Positions 11,660 through 23,913 of a DNA stretch of 64,000 bases are shown here, piece by piece. This stretch comes from Glandiceps talaboti (taxonomy: Eukaryota > Hemichordata > Enteropneusta > Spengelidae). Each line of letters starts with the position of its first letter. The first letter of the stretch is position 1. Location: the NCBI RefSeq assembly GCF_964340395.1, contig NC_135560.1, positions 8,407,098-8,471,097 on the forward strand, in the 5' to 3' direction. The position numbers were made by a program, and so were the translations under genes. The notes under the pieces are model-generated. The model was not told where the DNA came from. It did no database searches and saw only the letters and a program-made list of their open reading frames with translations.

Positions 11660-12730
11660 AACTACATATGTGATGTATTGGTATAGTGGGATACCTCCGA
11701 CCCGTACTAATGCGGTCAATCGCAACACTTGCAATAGCGTCAACAGATCTGAGATCGGTCTGTTAATTACGAGTAGATTTCTGAGATCATTCGAAATCGT
11801 GATCATGTTTTGTGGGATTTTCCGACATCAGTTCAGATGAACAATCGGCTATTTTACAATCAATGCTAGCATTATTATGGATAGTTTTCAGCAACTTAAA
11901 CACAAATAAAAAAAATTATAGTTAATTCTACAAGACCGGGAATTCCGATCTCATTTGTATGCCACACCTGTTCAGCTCACAAAAACAGCTCCGAAAAATA
12001 ATCTTTTGAAACATTATGTTGGTGCACTCAAAATGTATGGGTCTTAGATGTGATTTCTAATTGCCTCGTACCATAACCTTGTAATCTTAACCAGTAAATG
12101 CAAAGCTAACTATTCATAATTGCATGATAAGTGAGAGAAAAAAAAGAGTCAAAACAGACGATTGGCGGCCGACCTGAGCAGCCACAAGCTTACAGGTTGG
12201 GGATTATGACGTCATAGGGAGGATGGGTTCATGCCATTTAGTATAGTAAGCAATGGCAGACAGTAGTAATTTTGACTTTGATATTCGTCAGAATTTATCT
12301 GAAAGGGACGAATCTTCTTTCAATTGCGACTTTACCATGAGTTTTTTATGTAGGTGTCGTGTCTTACAATAGCAGCAATAGTGAAAATGCTACTAGTGAT
12401 TTTCGAGAGTATGTCGGGTTGATCATCGAATTCTATTGACCTCGATAAAACTCGATACTACTGTTACAAGTCGATTTAATCATTCTTGTAGCCTTTTTAC
12501 AGCATTGTTACTTCATTTAATATAAATCTCGTATTCCATTGAGCTTGTCAGAAGATCTACAAACTCTTTGTTTAACGATTTGAAAATCTAGTATTTTAAC
12601 ACCACACCGCAAAAGCTGTTAGCAGAATTCAAATTTACAGAATCACATTACCAGAACTCATGTATGTGGTCAGAGTTCATGTATGTGGTCAGAGTTCATG
12701 TATGTGGTCAGAGTTCAATTAAAGGCCTCT
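11660..12730 (+). repeat. 1.07 kb direct repeat, copy B
   Basis: Near-identical to 9055-10117. It carries three copies, not two, of the 19-bp unit (about 12658-12717). Identity stops at AAAGGCCTCT. The high identity suggests a recent duplication or gene conversion. Confidence 0.85.
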
Positions 12731-13167
12731 AATTTTCGTTTGAATGGGCGCGTGTTCAGATGTAGAGGAGGCGATCAGGCTAAAAAATGTAAACATGTAC
12801 CAAGAAGGTCAATTCAGGCAAAATAACGAAGGTAAAAGAGCAATGAACGATTAGCCGACATCTACATCGGATTTTAATCAGATTGTGCTAACCCGTACTT
12901 TCATGGTCATCGCAAACTCTTTCCCTCTCCCACTCCCCCTCTCCTCTCCATATTACCAAAAATACCAAACGATGAGAAAAACGAGATGATGTGAACACTG
13001 ATAAAAAAATTCGGGTTTTTCGAATAATTTAACAAAGCTATTCGCACAATTACCATAAAATCAAAACTCTTTGCAAGGAGCGAGATTCTAAACACAAATT
13101 ATACGCAAATCAGAGAAGCGTTATGTACGCACCATGTATATGACATGCGTTTCCGTAAAGAAGAGTA

Positions 13168-13176
13168 ATGAAATGG

Positions 13177-13213
<37 letters not shown>

Positions 13214-13270
13214 TGCCTTGCCTGTCTGTCTGTCTGTCTGCCTGTCTGTCTGCCTGCCTGTCTGTCTTTT

Positions 13271-13308
<38 letters not shown>

Positions 13309-13563
13309 TTTCTTTCTTTCTTTCTTTCTTTCTTTCTATATGTGTGTGTGTATGTATGTATGTATGTATGTATGTGTGTATGCATGTATGTATGTATGTA
13401 TGTATGTATGTATGTATGTATGTGTGTGTGTGTATGTACAATGTATGTATGTATGTATGTATGTATGTATGTATGTATGTATGTAGTTATATGTACGTAT
13501 ATGTGTGTGTATGTATGCATGCATGTATGTATGTATGTATGTATGTATGTAAGTGTGTGTGTA

Positions 13564-13609
<46 letters not shown>

Positions 13610-13615
13610 TCTATC
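13168..13615. repeat. Compound microsatellite (GT)n-(CTGT)n-(CTTT)n-(GTAT)n
   Basis: Consecutive blocks of GT, CTGT/CTGC, CTTT and GTAT repeats, ending in a second GT block. All ORFs across it (poly Cys-Val, Tyr-Ile-His-Thr and so on) are translations of the repeat. Confidence 0.95.
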
Positions 13616-13739
13616 TGTTTCGATGTCTAAATAACTACTGCATCAATGTTATTGAAATTTGCTTCACATCTTCCTTATATGGTAATGGAAAGAATTGATT
13701 AGGTTTTGATAAACAACCATGAATGTTAATAGACTATCT

Positions 13740-14190
13740 AATTAACGACTATCAGTAACTAGTCGATATCTTAAGAATGCAAGCTTCAAATTTCATATCA
13801 TTTGGTACAAGTATCGCGACTGTACCAGACCGTATGCATACTCCATGGATCCAAAGCTTGTTGATGTGGCTTTTAGTTCATAAGAGTTATTTGCATTTTA
13901 CGGATCATGATTTTCGGTAATTAGACAATCTTAAGAATGCAAGCTTGATATTTCACATAATTTGTATGTAGATCGATTTTAACAAGTTATTTGCATAATT
14001 AAAGATATCTGGTAATTAGGCAATTTAATGCAAGCTTCAAATTTTATGTAACAAAGCCTTCATGTCCAATATTGTTTGATTAATTTGCATAATTAATGGG
14101 TTTTATCGTTAATTAGGGAATATCTGAAGGCATGCTTCTAATGTCATTTAATTCAATTTGGTATATATGTAGATAATAACATCATATAGG
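13740..14190 (+). repeat. Octamer-rich dispersed repeat (ATTTGCAT / GTAATTAG units), forward
   Basis: Several diverged units share TTTGCATAATTAA, a GGTAATTAG(G)CAAT block, AAGAATGCAAGCTTC and an AATTTCATAT run. Related blocks lie at 18230-18620 (reverse), 20640-21240 (forward), 27405-27640 and 28240-28500 (reverse). It is probably an old transposon-derived family. Confidence 0.65.
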
Positions 14191-15636
14191 AACAGTAAAT
14201 CTTCGTACTTAAGGACGTTCAGTTTACCCTTGGTCTCAATGTGAAACAATCGACCACAGAACAACATACATTCTGGTGCTATATTGGTCACGCGATGTTT
14301 GCCAACATCAATAAGGTCACCATCAAATTAGATTTATCAAAATCAGATAGTAATGCGTAATAACCAAACTATGACCTCATCTTGCACAGCATTGCAATAA
14401 GGAGTTTTCAATCAAGTAGTAAATGTAATTAAGGGCGACCGCAATTGAGTCAGTCAGTCGGTCGGTTAAAAGGCATATTAAAAAATAAGTGTAGGTGCAC
14501 ATGTTGGTGAATATACTTTTTCCTATAATCGTACATTGATATTCTGAATGACTTAGAAATAACAATTACAGTCTTAAGGAAACTTTCAACTACTTGTTCT
14601 CAAATTTCAGCAGGAAACTATAATTATCGCTAAGTTACGTTCTCTTGGGGTCGCCATCGTTAACTCGTGATGTGTTCTAATCCTGCTGTAGAGGGCGTTA
14701 TTTATTTTATTATTTCGAGTCTTGAGAAACACAGAATTAAGTAAAGCCGCCCTAATAGAAATGTTTTCGGAAAGAGTGCTTACATCGCCTAGGATAATAC
14801 CCAGCTGTAATGACTTCGATCTAAGATTTTCAATAAAGATTAGAAAATTTCAGTTGCTGTTTGTTATAAATTTTCAATATCGATAATGTTGGATGTTCAA
14901 TGGTCCATTCATCTAGAACAATGTCCCATTGGCAGCCCTTTTAATTGGAACCATCACGAGGAAAACTTTTGAACTCGATGCAGGTACGTAGATATACATT
15001 TGGGTCACGTGGACACCAGTCTCTCGGGTGGTATGAATGGCAATGACACAAAACCAACAAGAGAATTTCTTAACGTGCGCCTCGGAAATAAAAAAACAAA
15101 CTGTTGCTGTTAATTTGTCTAAGAAAACCCTATCCCATTCTCAGTTGAGAGATGAAATCAGAGGTCACCATACAAATGTTAAGAATATAAGTCAAAATTT
15201 TATCATAAAAATGTTTGAGATTAAAAAGAACAACAAAAGTAAGCCGTGAAAAGAGAATTTGAAGAAAAATATGTCAAAAGTTACTGCATTATTGCGGTAG
15301 ACCCACTCCAGGGTCAAATTTCAATATTTATTTATTTATTTATAGAAACAGAGTGAACAGCCCACACTTCAGTTTTAGGTATGATATATTTCTTATATAA
15401 TTGGTCTCTGAACGCCAGAATGACAGGTTCGATAAATCAGCACGTCGTTCATGGGTGCTGTACGAAATACACATGTCGGTTCTCGTACTACATCTGAATC
15501 ACTATGAGTCAATCAAACAATGTGAACTTACCTAATCTTGGCTTTACCCATGTCTGAGATCTACAAATATGTGGTGTAGAGTGGAGCACTGACTTGTTTG
15601 AACCACAAGATGGTGGTGGTAGTGGTATAGACGTAG
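14191..15636. other. No gene supported
   Basis: AT-rich sequence. The 70-codon ORF at 15037-15249 has no recognisable feature. Part of it (about 15100-15165, TGTTGCTGTTAATTTG onward) resembles 45222-45280, in the last GH3 intron, so it is more likely a shared repeat than a gene. Confidence 0.35.
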
Positions 15637-15935
<299 letters not shown>

Positions 15936-16317
15936 TCGAGACGATTTGTAAAGTGATGACGTAGAAATTAGTCGAATTTAGGAAAATAATGTGACAAACG
16001 TAGATACGTACGTATGCAAGGCCTGAATAAAGCGTTGCCAAGTTAACAGTTTGGTGTACGATGCATTTGACGTACAAAATGTCCGGAACAAGCATGGCAA
16101 GTACATGTATAACAGTAAGCAAACTAGTTGAGTGAGACACTGACAGAACACATTGTTGAACAGTATACCATTGAACTCATCTGAGTACGTGGCCGCTTCT
16201 GTCAAGGAAACCGTGGCCGTGGACCCAACTTGGATGGAAATGTTACGAGAGAATAATCTTTCATATTCCAAAGTAGAAATAAATAAATAAAAATAGCTAT
16301 TAAAAGACAACACACAC

Positions 16318-16465
16318 AAACATACACGTATGCATACATACATACATACATACATACATACATACGTACGTACGTACATACATACATACATACATACATA
16401 CATACATACATACATACATACATACATACATACATACATACGTACGTACGTACGTACGTACGTCC
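16318..16465. repeat. (CATA)n-(CGTA)n microsatellite
   Basis: CATA units interrupted by CGTA units at about 16365-16376 and ending in CGTA units. Poly-Tyr-Val-Cys ORFs are artefacts. Confidence 0.95.
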
Positions 16466-18229
16466 TGGGTCAACAAAGTGCACACGTGTCACATTAGTTC
16501 ATACCATTATAAAGGCAAAATGTTGCAAAAAAAACCCTGTCATGTGTAGTTTGTGCGTGCTTGTATAAAACAGAGCCAGTGAACGGCAACTTGAAACGGG
16601 CTGTTTGATATGTTCGTCAGTCTCAGGAATATGAACTCCACATGATGATGACAGAGTCAAATATTATTACCCAAAAAAGGTATGGCACTATCTATGACAT
16701 TATGTAGGAATCGCTAAACGAACTTTTTATTATGATAAATTCCGACAGTCTGTGTCTAGTTGCAGTATCATTGTAAATTGTTTTATTGTTTCTTTTAGAC
16801 AAAATGTAACAAGAAGTTGGGATCTTGCTATTTTAGTGTTCGATAAGAGAGAGAGGTTAGGATTAGCTCCGCTGTCTCAACTTATCCATGACATCTCTCT
16901 AATCTCACCATAACGTATATATTTTCACAAAATGTCTTCAAATCGACCTTATTGCCTCGACCTTTTACCGTGTTATTTAGGTAAACATGTCTCGTAAACC
17001 AAATCTTGCACGTATCGTTAACTTATGTTGATCCTAATTTGTGTAAGGTGACACCAAGAGTTTATTTATCACATGACTCTATCGCAATAATAGATCCATG
17101 TTTATCACGACTTGACTTGTACCTAGGTATAATATACAATGAGTTACCTTTGTCTTCACTGAAAGTTGTATAATCTGTCTTCTTGCCCAAAGACTTTAAT
17201 TTCTCAACTTTCTGATCAAAGCAATGACAAGTGGACTAATAATGGTGACGGAACTTGGTTCTTGTGCAATCATCCCGAAACGACGTTTGCTGAGGCAAAA
17301 TGGGGATGCATATGCCCCATAATAGTTTAGTAGTCTGAGACCCTTTGAACACCGTATCGTAAACATGTCAAACACAACATCTTTACAGCCACAGACCCTA
17401 CACGAAATAGGGTCTATGTTGTTACAACCTGGCGTTCAAACATTGAGTTTAACGCACTGTTTCTGTTACCTATCTATTAACCCACCGCAATATATAATGA
17501 CCTGTCATACTGTGGTAGCAGCCTCAGAGGTACTTTGATGGACAGTTGCCAACTAATGACTGTCGTTGTGTGACCAATCTGCACGTACATATGTGGCTTG
17601 AACCATACTAAGTATTTGTTGAAACACTACCCTGCATATTTATTTACTTTTTGGTTTACTTGTGATTAAATGTCTATATATGGTCATTTCCTGTACGTAA
17701 AACATCAAGGTTTTTTTCCCCCTTCATTTTTTTCATTTATTTTCAATTTTTATGAAAACTCCAACTTTCCGAACTACCCCAGGGACATGAATTTTGCAAT
17801 ATATGTTTGGATGTTTGAATTTTGTGCAACGCGAGTCAACACAATGAGATGGAAATCATTTCCAGAAGGTTTCTGTAATTGGTAAAACTGTTTCGGTAGA
17901 AGTTAGCGGCGCCAGTTCTGATTCTGCCGGGGAACGTATTTATATATACGCCATTGAATAATGCCCTCAAGTGGTGACCTTGAATCGACAGATGTATAGT
18001 AACATGTTAGTGTATCTTCTTCGATTCAATCAATTACAATGGTCTGATAACGTTACATTTACATGACTTGACTGTGTGGTACTAGATTTTTATACTTTAG
18101 CATTTTTCAACATTTTGTACTTTACGCTGACTAAACTTGTTAACTAGCATGTCCACACACAATATGATTGTCAGAGCTCAATGTGAAATGCCTTCCATAA
18201 CCATTGTTTTTCCTATATCCTTTGTTATC
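16466..18229. other. No gene supported
   Basis: AT-rich sequence with no family-like ORF, no extended repeat and no splice-bounded open stretch that I could defend. Confidence 0.35.
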
Positions 18230-18620
18230 ACCATATTGAGATATTGCATAACTATCAAAATCCGTTAATTATGCAAATTGCTCATTGAAATTTAAAACTA
18301 TACTATCAAATGCTACTGGACATATACATTTTGTTATCATCGATGAATGTACCAAAGGACATGGAAATTGAAGCTTGCGTTCATAAGATTATGGTTACTT
18401 TCCAAAATCATTAATTATGCAAATCACTTCATTAAACGAGATTTAAACTAAAATGCCCTCTGTAGGGATTGATGTTCTTATATTCGTTGTTATCATCAAT
18501 GTATACACTACATTAAGATATTGCTTAAGTACTAAAAGCATTAATTATGCAAATGACTCGATATTTAACGAAGTACATCATCAATCAATATTCGACATAT
18601 CATATGGAATTTGTAATTTA
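18230..18620 (-). repeat. Octamer-rich dispersed repeat, reverse orientation
   Basis: Three units carry TTAATTATGCAAAT followed by an ACTTCATT or ACTCG block (near 18266, 18412 and 18540). Reverse-oriented relative of 13740-14190. Confidence 0.65.
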
Positions 18621-19220
18621 TATTCTTAAGATACACATACATCGGTGGTGCTATAGGAATGGGCGAAACATGCATACATGAATAAACTGTAAACATATTG
18701 AAAAACTATCCATAGATGTCGGAATGTGTGTATTTTATGAAATTTTAGATTTTAGTGATTTTATCAATTTTTGACGATTTCTAGCTTTTAAGGAAATATG
18801 TTGACCCTTTTTTTCTTTTCACAGTAGATTTATTGTTATATATTCTATTCACATGCAAATTTTTTCTTTGAAATCTACTGTAGAATGAAACTAGTAGACC
18901 TCCTTTATCAACTGCACAAACAGAATAAAACGCAAACTTTGGTGTTTTTTTATTTCCCAAAAGCTCACGAAGTTATAATCGCAGCAATCTGATTAAAATC
19001 CGCGCTGCGGCCATCAAGACGAAAACGTAAACATCAATTGAAGCAAAAATACCGAGGTAAAATAACAATCGGATTTTAATCAGATTGTAATCACAGTGAA
19101 GTTTACAAATGTCAAGAACAAAATTGAACGTGACCGACTAGACGTAGACGCATGCGCAACATAAACTTGCGTGACCAATACGTGCTACATGCAATGAAAT
19201 TTTAACTGCATATGGTATCT

Positions 19221-19515
19221 AATTTCAAGGTTACGACGTGTTACAGTTGGAACAACATAACTATCCCAGTTCCTAAAAGGCAGTTAGTAGGATTCAATCA
19301 TTCCTAGACACAACCCAATCAGTCATTCACCATAAGTTTCACCATCGTCCCCCGCGTGATGGCGGTATACACCACTCAATGGAACCAGGCATTTATTATA
19401 TACACAGTGTGTATGTTGGCACAAACAAGGAAGAAATTGTCTGTGATGTTGGTGGCCAGCAACCAAATCAAGTTACACAAGTTCCTCCCAATGTTCTCAA
19501 AGGACTTTTGTGCTG
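19221..19515 (+). pseudogene. Decayed copy of GH3 beta-xylosidase last exon
   Basis: Matches the last exon of the GH3 gene at 44690-44989 but on the plus strand. It begins in intron-like sequence (CTAATTTCAAGG), equivalent to the real acceptor CTAATTTCCAGG, so it is a genomic copy and not a retrocopy. Recognisable pieces are [31 protein letters not shown] and [17 protein letters not shown]. It has an in-frame TAG at 19305-19307, a frame break after TTQW and an extra segment before GGQQPN. It is part of a fibronectin-III-like GH3 C-terminal domain. No other GH3 exon is seen nearby, so this looks like an orphan exon from a lost or rearranged paralogue. Confidence 0.85.
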
Positions 19516-19580
19516 GCATCGTCGTAAACCACAGCCTCTTGTACGACACCGTCGAAAACGCACCGTCAAAAGGTTATTTC
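19516..19580 (+). repeat. Short copy of dispersed module shared with 50768 and 62727
   Basis: CATCGTCGTAAACC, then CACCGTC and ACGCACCGTCAAAAGG, match the start of the module at 50768-51000 (CATCGTCGTAAACC, CACCGTCC, ACACACCGCCAAGACG) and at 62727. It directly follows the GH3 exon copy. Confidence 0.6.
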
Positions 19581-20008
19581 ACAGTATGACGGAAGAAATA
19601 ACAGCTCTGGTTTGCGAGAATGTTGTGCTGGTTATGCCAAAATGTTAGTGTCTGTCACCTAGCTATGATTTACCGCTATCATATTCTGCGACCGTCATGT
19701 ACGGAACCGGAAATACAACCTTTTCATGCAGTGGCTAAAATAAACAGACAACAATAAAATAAACAAGTATTTAAAATACAAAAAATGTACCACTCTAGCA
19801 ACAATAGACACCATACTTTTAGTCCAACTAAACTAACATTTTTGTTATCATGCTCCCCTAAAGTGATCACGGCATTACTGACAAAATATTTTTATATTTA
19901 AACAATATGAATGTTTAATATTGAAATAAGAAGAATGAGAGTGAGTTAGTGAATGCATGAGACGACATTTGTCATAATGCAAATAATGGAGCGAGATTAT
20001 CATAATTT

Positions 20009-20290
20009 GGACTGGTTTGTAAACTAAGTAAAGAAGAACTCGGATTTGCAAATAAGAGAATTAGAAATCTCTACATAGATGAGATCATTACTATGAGAAA
20101 GACAGAAAAAATGTCACCTGAATTAATAAAAGAAAAGGCTAAGACAGGAAATCAGATACATAAATACAACAATGAATTTTTTGCATTAAATGATAGACTA
20201 CCGTTGAAAGAAATATTAAAAGATCCTAACTTAAAACCGAGAAATAAATTTGTGTTACTTTTTAAAAGAAATGGATCCCGGGGTTACTAG
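20009..20290 (+). CDS. Unrecognised small basic protein (relic of mobile or virus-like DNA?)
   Basis: An open reading frame with coding-like composition. The ATG at 20093 gives 65 residues, but the frame reads open further upstream with similar character (near 20025), so the N-terminus is probably lost. The protein is Lys/Glu/Asn-rich and has no recognised domain. It overlaps the next ORF by 20 bp in another frame, a compact arrangement unusual for host genes. It sits in a gene-poor, repeat-rich stretch. It may be a fragment of a Polinton-like or other DNA element, but this is a guess. It could also be chance. Confidence 0.3.
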   Translation, partial: GLVCKLSKEELGFANKRIRNLYIDEIITMRKTEKMSPELIKEKAKTGNQIHKYNNEFFALNDRLPLKEILKDPNLKPRNKFVLLFKRNGSRGY

Positions 20291-20450
20291 TGTGTCATTA
20301 GTCACTGTATTAGGATTAGTTATAACATCAGTGGGTATAACTTTAGTGACCCAACAACTACTGGAGGTGATAATAAACCAAATGATGGATTGCCTAGTAA
20401 AGCATATAATGCAGTTAAATCAACTATATAAAACGTGTATCAGAATATAG
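20271..20450 (+). CDS. Small ORF with one hydrophobic segment, overlapping upstream ORF
   Basis: The ATG at 20271 lies inside the end of the preceding ORF. The first 30 residues contain a Val/Leu/Ile/Thr-rich stretch able to span a membrane. Shortly after (about 20350-20410) another frame gives a Gly-Asp-Asn-Lys-Pro-type polar sequence that looks more coding-like, which suggests a frameshift. No family is recognised. Together with the overlapping upstream ORF it looks like a decayed piece of a compact genome or element. Confidence 0.3.
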   Translation: MDPGVTSVSLVTVLGLVITSVGITLVTQQLLEVIINQMMDCLVKHIMQLNQLYKTCIRI

Positions 20451-20639
20451 CTAAATTCAGTAGGCTGTAAAGCAGCGACAGCTTTACCTTGGGTGTAATA
20501 GGATCTGTAGTAGCATGTACTAGCATGTATTCTAAAAAAAATAGCTGGAAGTGCAGTTGGTTTTTGTAGCGGAATAAACGTGACTGCTTTAGTTGGTTTG
20601 ACAATATATATTTTCAAAGGACACGTGTTCTAAAAAGCT

Positions 20640-21240
20640 AGTTGGTGTAGTTTTCAGTTTTAATTACTAATTTGTATAATTAATGATTTTGAGTAATTAG
20701 TGTCATGTAATTTGGTACATATATCAAACATAACAATGCAAACATGTCATATAAAATTTGTCGACATAGCTTTTACGCCAGATAATTTGGCGCATACATC
20801 AACCATGACAAAGCACACATATCCTACAAGGCCTGTTGGTATAGTTTTTAGTTTTATCGAGCAATTTGCAGAATTAATGATTTTCGGTAATTAGGCTATA
20901 TCTTAAGAATGAAGACTTCAAATTTCAGTTAACTAGGTACATACATCAACCATAATAAATCACACGTGTTTGGTGTAGTTTTTATGTAGTAGTTTTCATA
21001 AATAATCTGTTTTGACAATTGGGCAATATCTTTAAAATGCAAGCTTTAATTTTTAGATAATTTGGTATATGCATTGATTGGTAAAGAAGTACATGTCATG
21101 AGGTGTCCTTTAAAGCTTAAGTTATTGATTCAGCTTATAATCGTAATAATCAATTTGCATAATTAATGATTTTTCGAAAGTTTGGCATTATTTTAATATG
21201 CAAGCTCAAAACATTTCATATAGTTTCATATGATTAATTT
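20640..21240 (+). repeat. Octamer-rich dispersed repeat, forward
   Basis: Four or five units with GGTAATTAGGC, AATGCAAGCTT, a TTTGGTACATATATCAACCATAA block and TTTGCATAATTAATGATTTT. Same family as 13740-14190. Confidence 0.65.
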
Positions 21241-22990
21241 TCAAATGAAGGGGCACATCATATATAATACCTATACTATAGCTCAGAATTTTGCATTCAA
21301 CAATGTGTGTAAGACTAAAACTCTAGTTTTGCCCTTACGGGAGGCATTCTACATCTGGTTCTTTAAAGTAGAGAAATGCGAACAAACATTTCCATTAATG
21401 TTGAAACCCCAGTAGCTGTAAATCCGTAAAAGTAATGATTTTAGGATGGCTAATTATTGGGTTTTTTAATTGTTTTTTTAGTATTTGCCCCAACATATAT
21501 GTATCCCATTACTCTGTATCTCTGTAGACAGCCCGTAAATTTTACAACCAATAGAATATGTTATATTTTAATTAGGTATCACTTACTGGGAAATTGAATT
21601 GAGTGAGCACTTGAAAAGAAGTACGGTTTATGTCCTTTGCTAGTTCCGACTCCAGTGCGTCTTAATAAAAATGTATGAGTGGATTTACATAGTTTTATTG
21701 ATAAATTCACCTGACGTCCTAGCCATTACAGCAACCTTAACGTGGCACAAGCTGAGTTTATAAGCTTTTTACTTACGTGACAATACTTAAATAAAAACAC
21801 ATTCCAGTGTAATGTTATGTTATGTTGATTCGTGTCTTCTATAACATTACAACTGTATTATGACATTGTTATAAAAGATTGCTGAGTAGGAATTCCCTGA
21901 AGATTTGATACATTTGATAAATTATGTCATCGGGTAGTTAATGACATATCTTAAAACCAGGTTTGAGTCCAGTCAATATAATTGCAAATGGTTGTGAAGT
22001 ATGCTTCAGTCAGTAAGTACGATACTGCGAGTACCATTCAAATATACTTGCCGCAAAAACTACACCCAAATACGTATAAACTCAGACTGTGCTCCTTTAA
22101 TTAGCAACCACTGGGATAAAACAAATGACATACAATTCGTTAGTTGTTAGGCCGCACTTTAAAATGACTGGTACCGCTATCCTTATAAGTCTAAGTTGGT
22201 TTCCCTTTTCTAGCAGTGTGCTCTATACAGATACCGGGCCTTTACCGTTTCACAAGCACAGCATGGCACTAGACAATATGTACAACTTTATTCCTGGTAA
22301 CGTCCTGTGTGAGTGAACCCAAGTCCTATTATTCTAAGGGTTCGTGTTTTCGTTATTATTTTTTTCAATCAAGCATTTTAATTTTAATCAAAGTTAGCAT
22401 AACATAGAGTATATGACCTAGATAATATCCAACCCACGCATTCAAAAATTATAGCTTTAATGTGTTCGTCGTATAACATTTGGTGATTAATACATTAGGA
22501 GGTAGGCTTCATCAGTACCTATTGAATTGCACATGCGTAATTCAAAGAATAGCCCGATTCATGACTTTTATAATAATATTAGAATTAATATTTGATCAAT
22601 TGGTTGAGACTGGATATGGAAAAAAATTAGCCATGCACTGTGTTTATCTTATATACTTTTAAGAATCTGGATAAAACATTGCATGTATCTGATGAATTAT
22701 TTTGACCGTTTAGAAGTAAGGGTACACATCTTTTTGTCTAGTGTTTTGGATACTATCTTAGGGTTTCCGTTGATCAGAAAGGCTGTGATATTGTTACTTG
22801 GGATTTATAATTTGATATGTTTCGGACTGAGATGTTAGCAATATTAATAATCCATTACATGCTGCCGTCAGACACTTAGTATCATATAATATTTATCACG
22901 TCAGAATCGAATTTCACTTTGTGAGTGTCAGTGAGTGGCTTAACGCGTTGCTACGTTGATGACGAAGGTCGTTCTGACAGTACAGAGAGA
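21241..22990. other. No gene supported; short inverted similarity to GPCR 3' flank
   Basis: About 21277-21350 (CTCAGAATTTTGCATTC, TTTTGCCCTTACGGGAGGC) is the reverse complement of about 26645-26728, downstream of the GPCR gene. It is therefore part of a dispersed repeat. The rest is AT-rich with no defended ORF. Confidence 0.4.
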
Positions 22991-23005
22991 TTTGAGCATT
23001 GCAAA

Positions 23006-23034
23006 ATGACAACGATGGACCCGATCCTACGAAG
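23006..23034 (+). other. Candidate upstream exon A for the GPCR gene
   Basis: ATG at 23006 with A at -3, nine codons, then CGAAG followed by GTAATT as donor. Spliced to the acceptor before 25323 it stays in frame with the GPCR start. Short and unproven. Confidence 0.2.
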
Positions 23035-23416
23035 GTAATTATAACATGGCTATTGATTCACCTGACTCCAGCCCTTAAGACTAGACTTACATTCCCACTT
23101 GATACTTTACGCAGAGGTCATTGTTACTACATGCCGTTGTTTAAAACGTTGTATTTTATAATATTAGTTTACATGTAAATGTGTGTATTGAACTAAAACA
23201 TTGGACACGTGTGGGGCGCCCCCTGGCTAGTATTTAGTTGATCGAAAGGAGCGTCAGACATCGATGTTGTCGATAAAAGACAAGTTACCTTTGTAGCCGT
23301 ACTGCGTTGCGGGGTTCCCTTGCGTTTTTACTCACGGAAACCCCATTAGCAGACAGTTGTCAGCTATCTTAGTGTTTCCCAGACACGGCGTAGATCAGTA
23401 GTGAAAACTTCAAACG

Positions 23417-23427
23417 ATGTCCTTTCT
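23417..23427 (+). other. Candidate upstream exon B for the GPCR gene
   Basis: ATGTCCTTTCT followed by a strong donor GTAAGTAC. Joined to 25323 it also keeps frame with the GPCR ATG. It may instead be a 5' untranslated exon. Confidence 0.25.
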
Positions 23428-23697
23428 GTAAGTACATTTTTAAGTATGTATGTAATAAATTATATTTGTTGTTGCAATTCATATGACATACCAAGTTCAG
23501 ATGTTGAATATTAGTTATTTATTAACGTGTCAGACTATACCGGCAACTTATGACTATCATATAGGTTGACTATTCAAAGAAAAATCAATATATTATATGA
23601 AAATAGTGGCATTCTCGTCTATGTTGCCTTTACGTGTGTTATATTGTATCATGATACTGTTTCATGTCAGTATATTATGCATCGACGATTCATATAT

Positions 23698-23700
23698 TCA

Positions 23701-23767
<67 letters not shown>

Positions 23768-23772
23768 GCCTT

Positions 23773-23811
<39 letters not shown>

Positions 23812-23863
23812 GGCACTCTGTCTCCTCTCTGTCTGGCACTCTGTCTGTCTGTCTATCTATATA

Positions 23864-23910
<47 letters not shown>
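23698..23910. repeat. (CTGT)n microsatellite
   Basis: Two long CTGT tracts separated by CTGGCACTCTGTCTCCTC and CTATCTATATAT. Leu-Ser-Val-Cys ORFs are artefacts. Confidence 0.95.

Positions 23911-23913
<3 letters not shown>

Noticed and set aside
9055-12730. Pair of LTRs of a retrotransposon
   Set aside because: The direct repeats do not start TG or end CA, and the spacer is a minisatellite with no gag, pol, primer-binding site or polypurine tract.
13134-13698. Long Cys/Val/Leu/Ser- and Tyr/Ile/His/Thr-rich ORFs
   Set aside because: They are six-frame translations of GT, CTTT, CTGT and GTAT microsatellites. The same applies at 15544-16140, 16202-16439, 23566-24034, 24350-24712 and 39123-39464.
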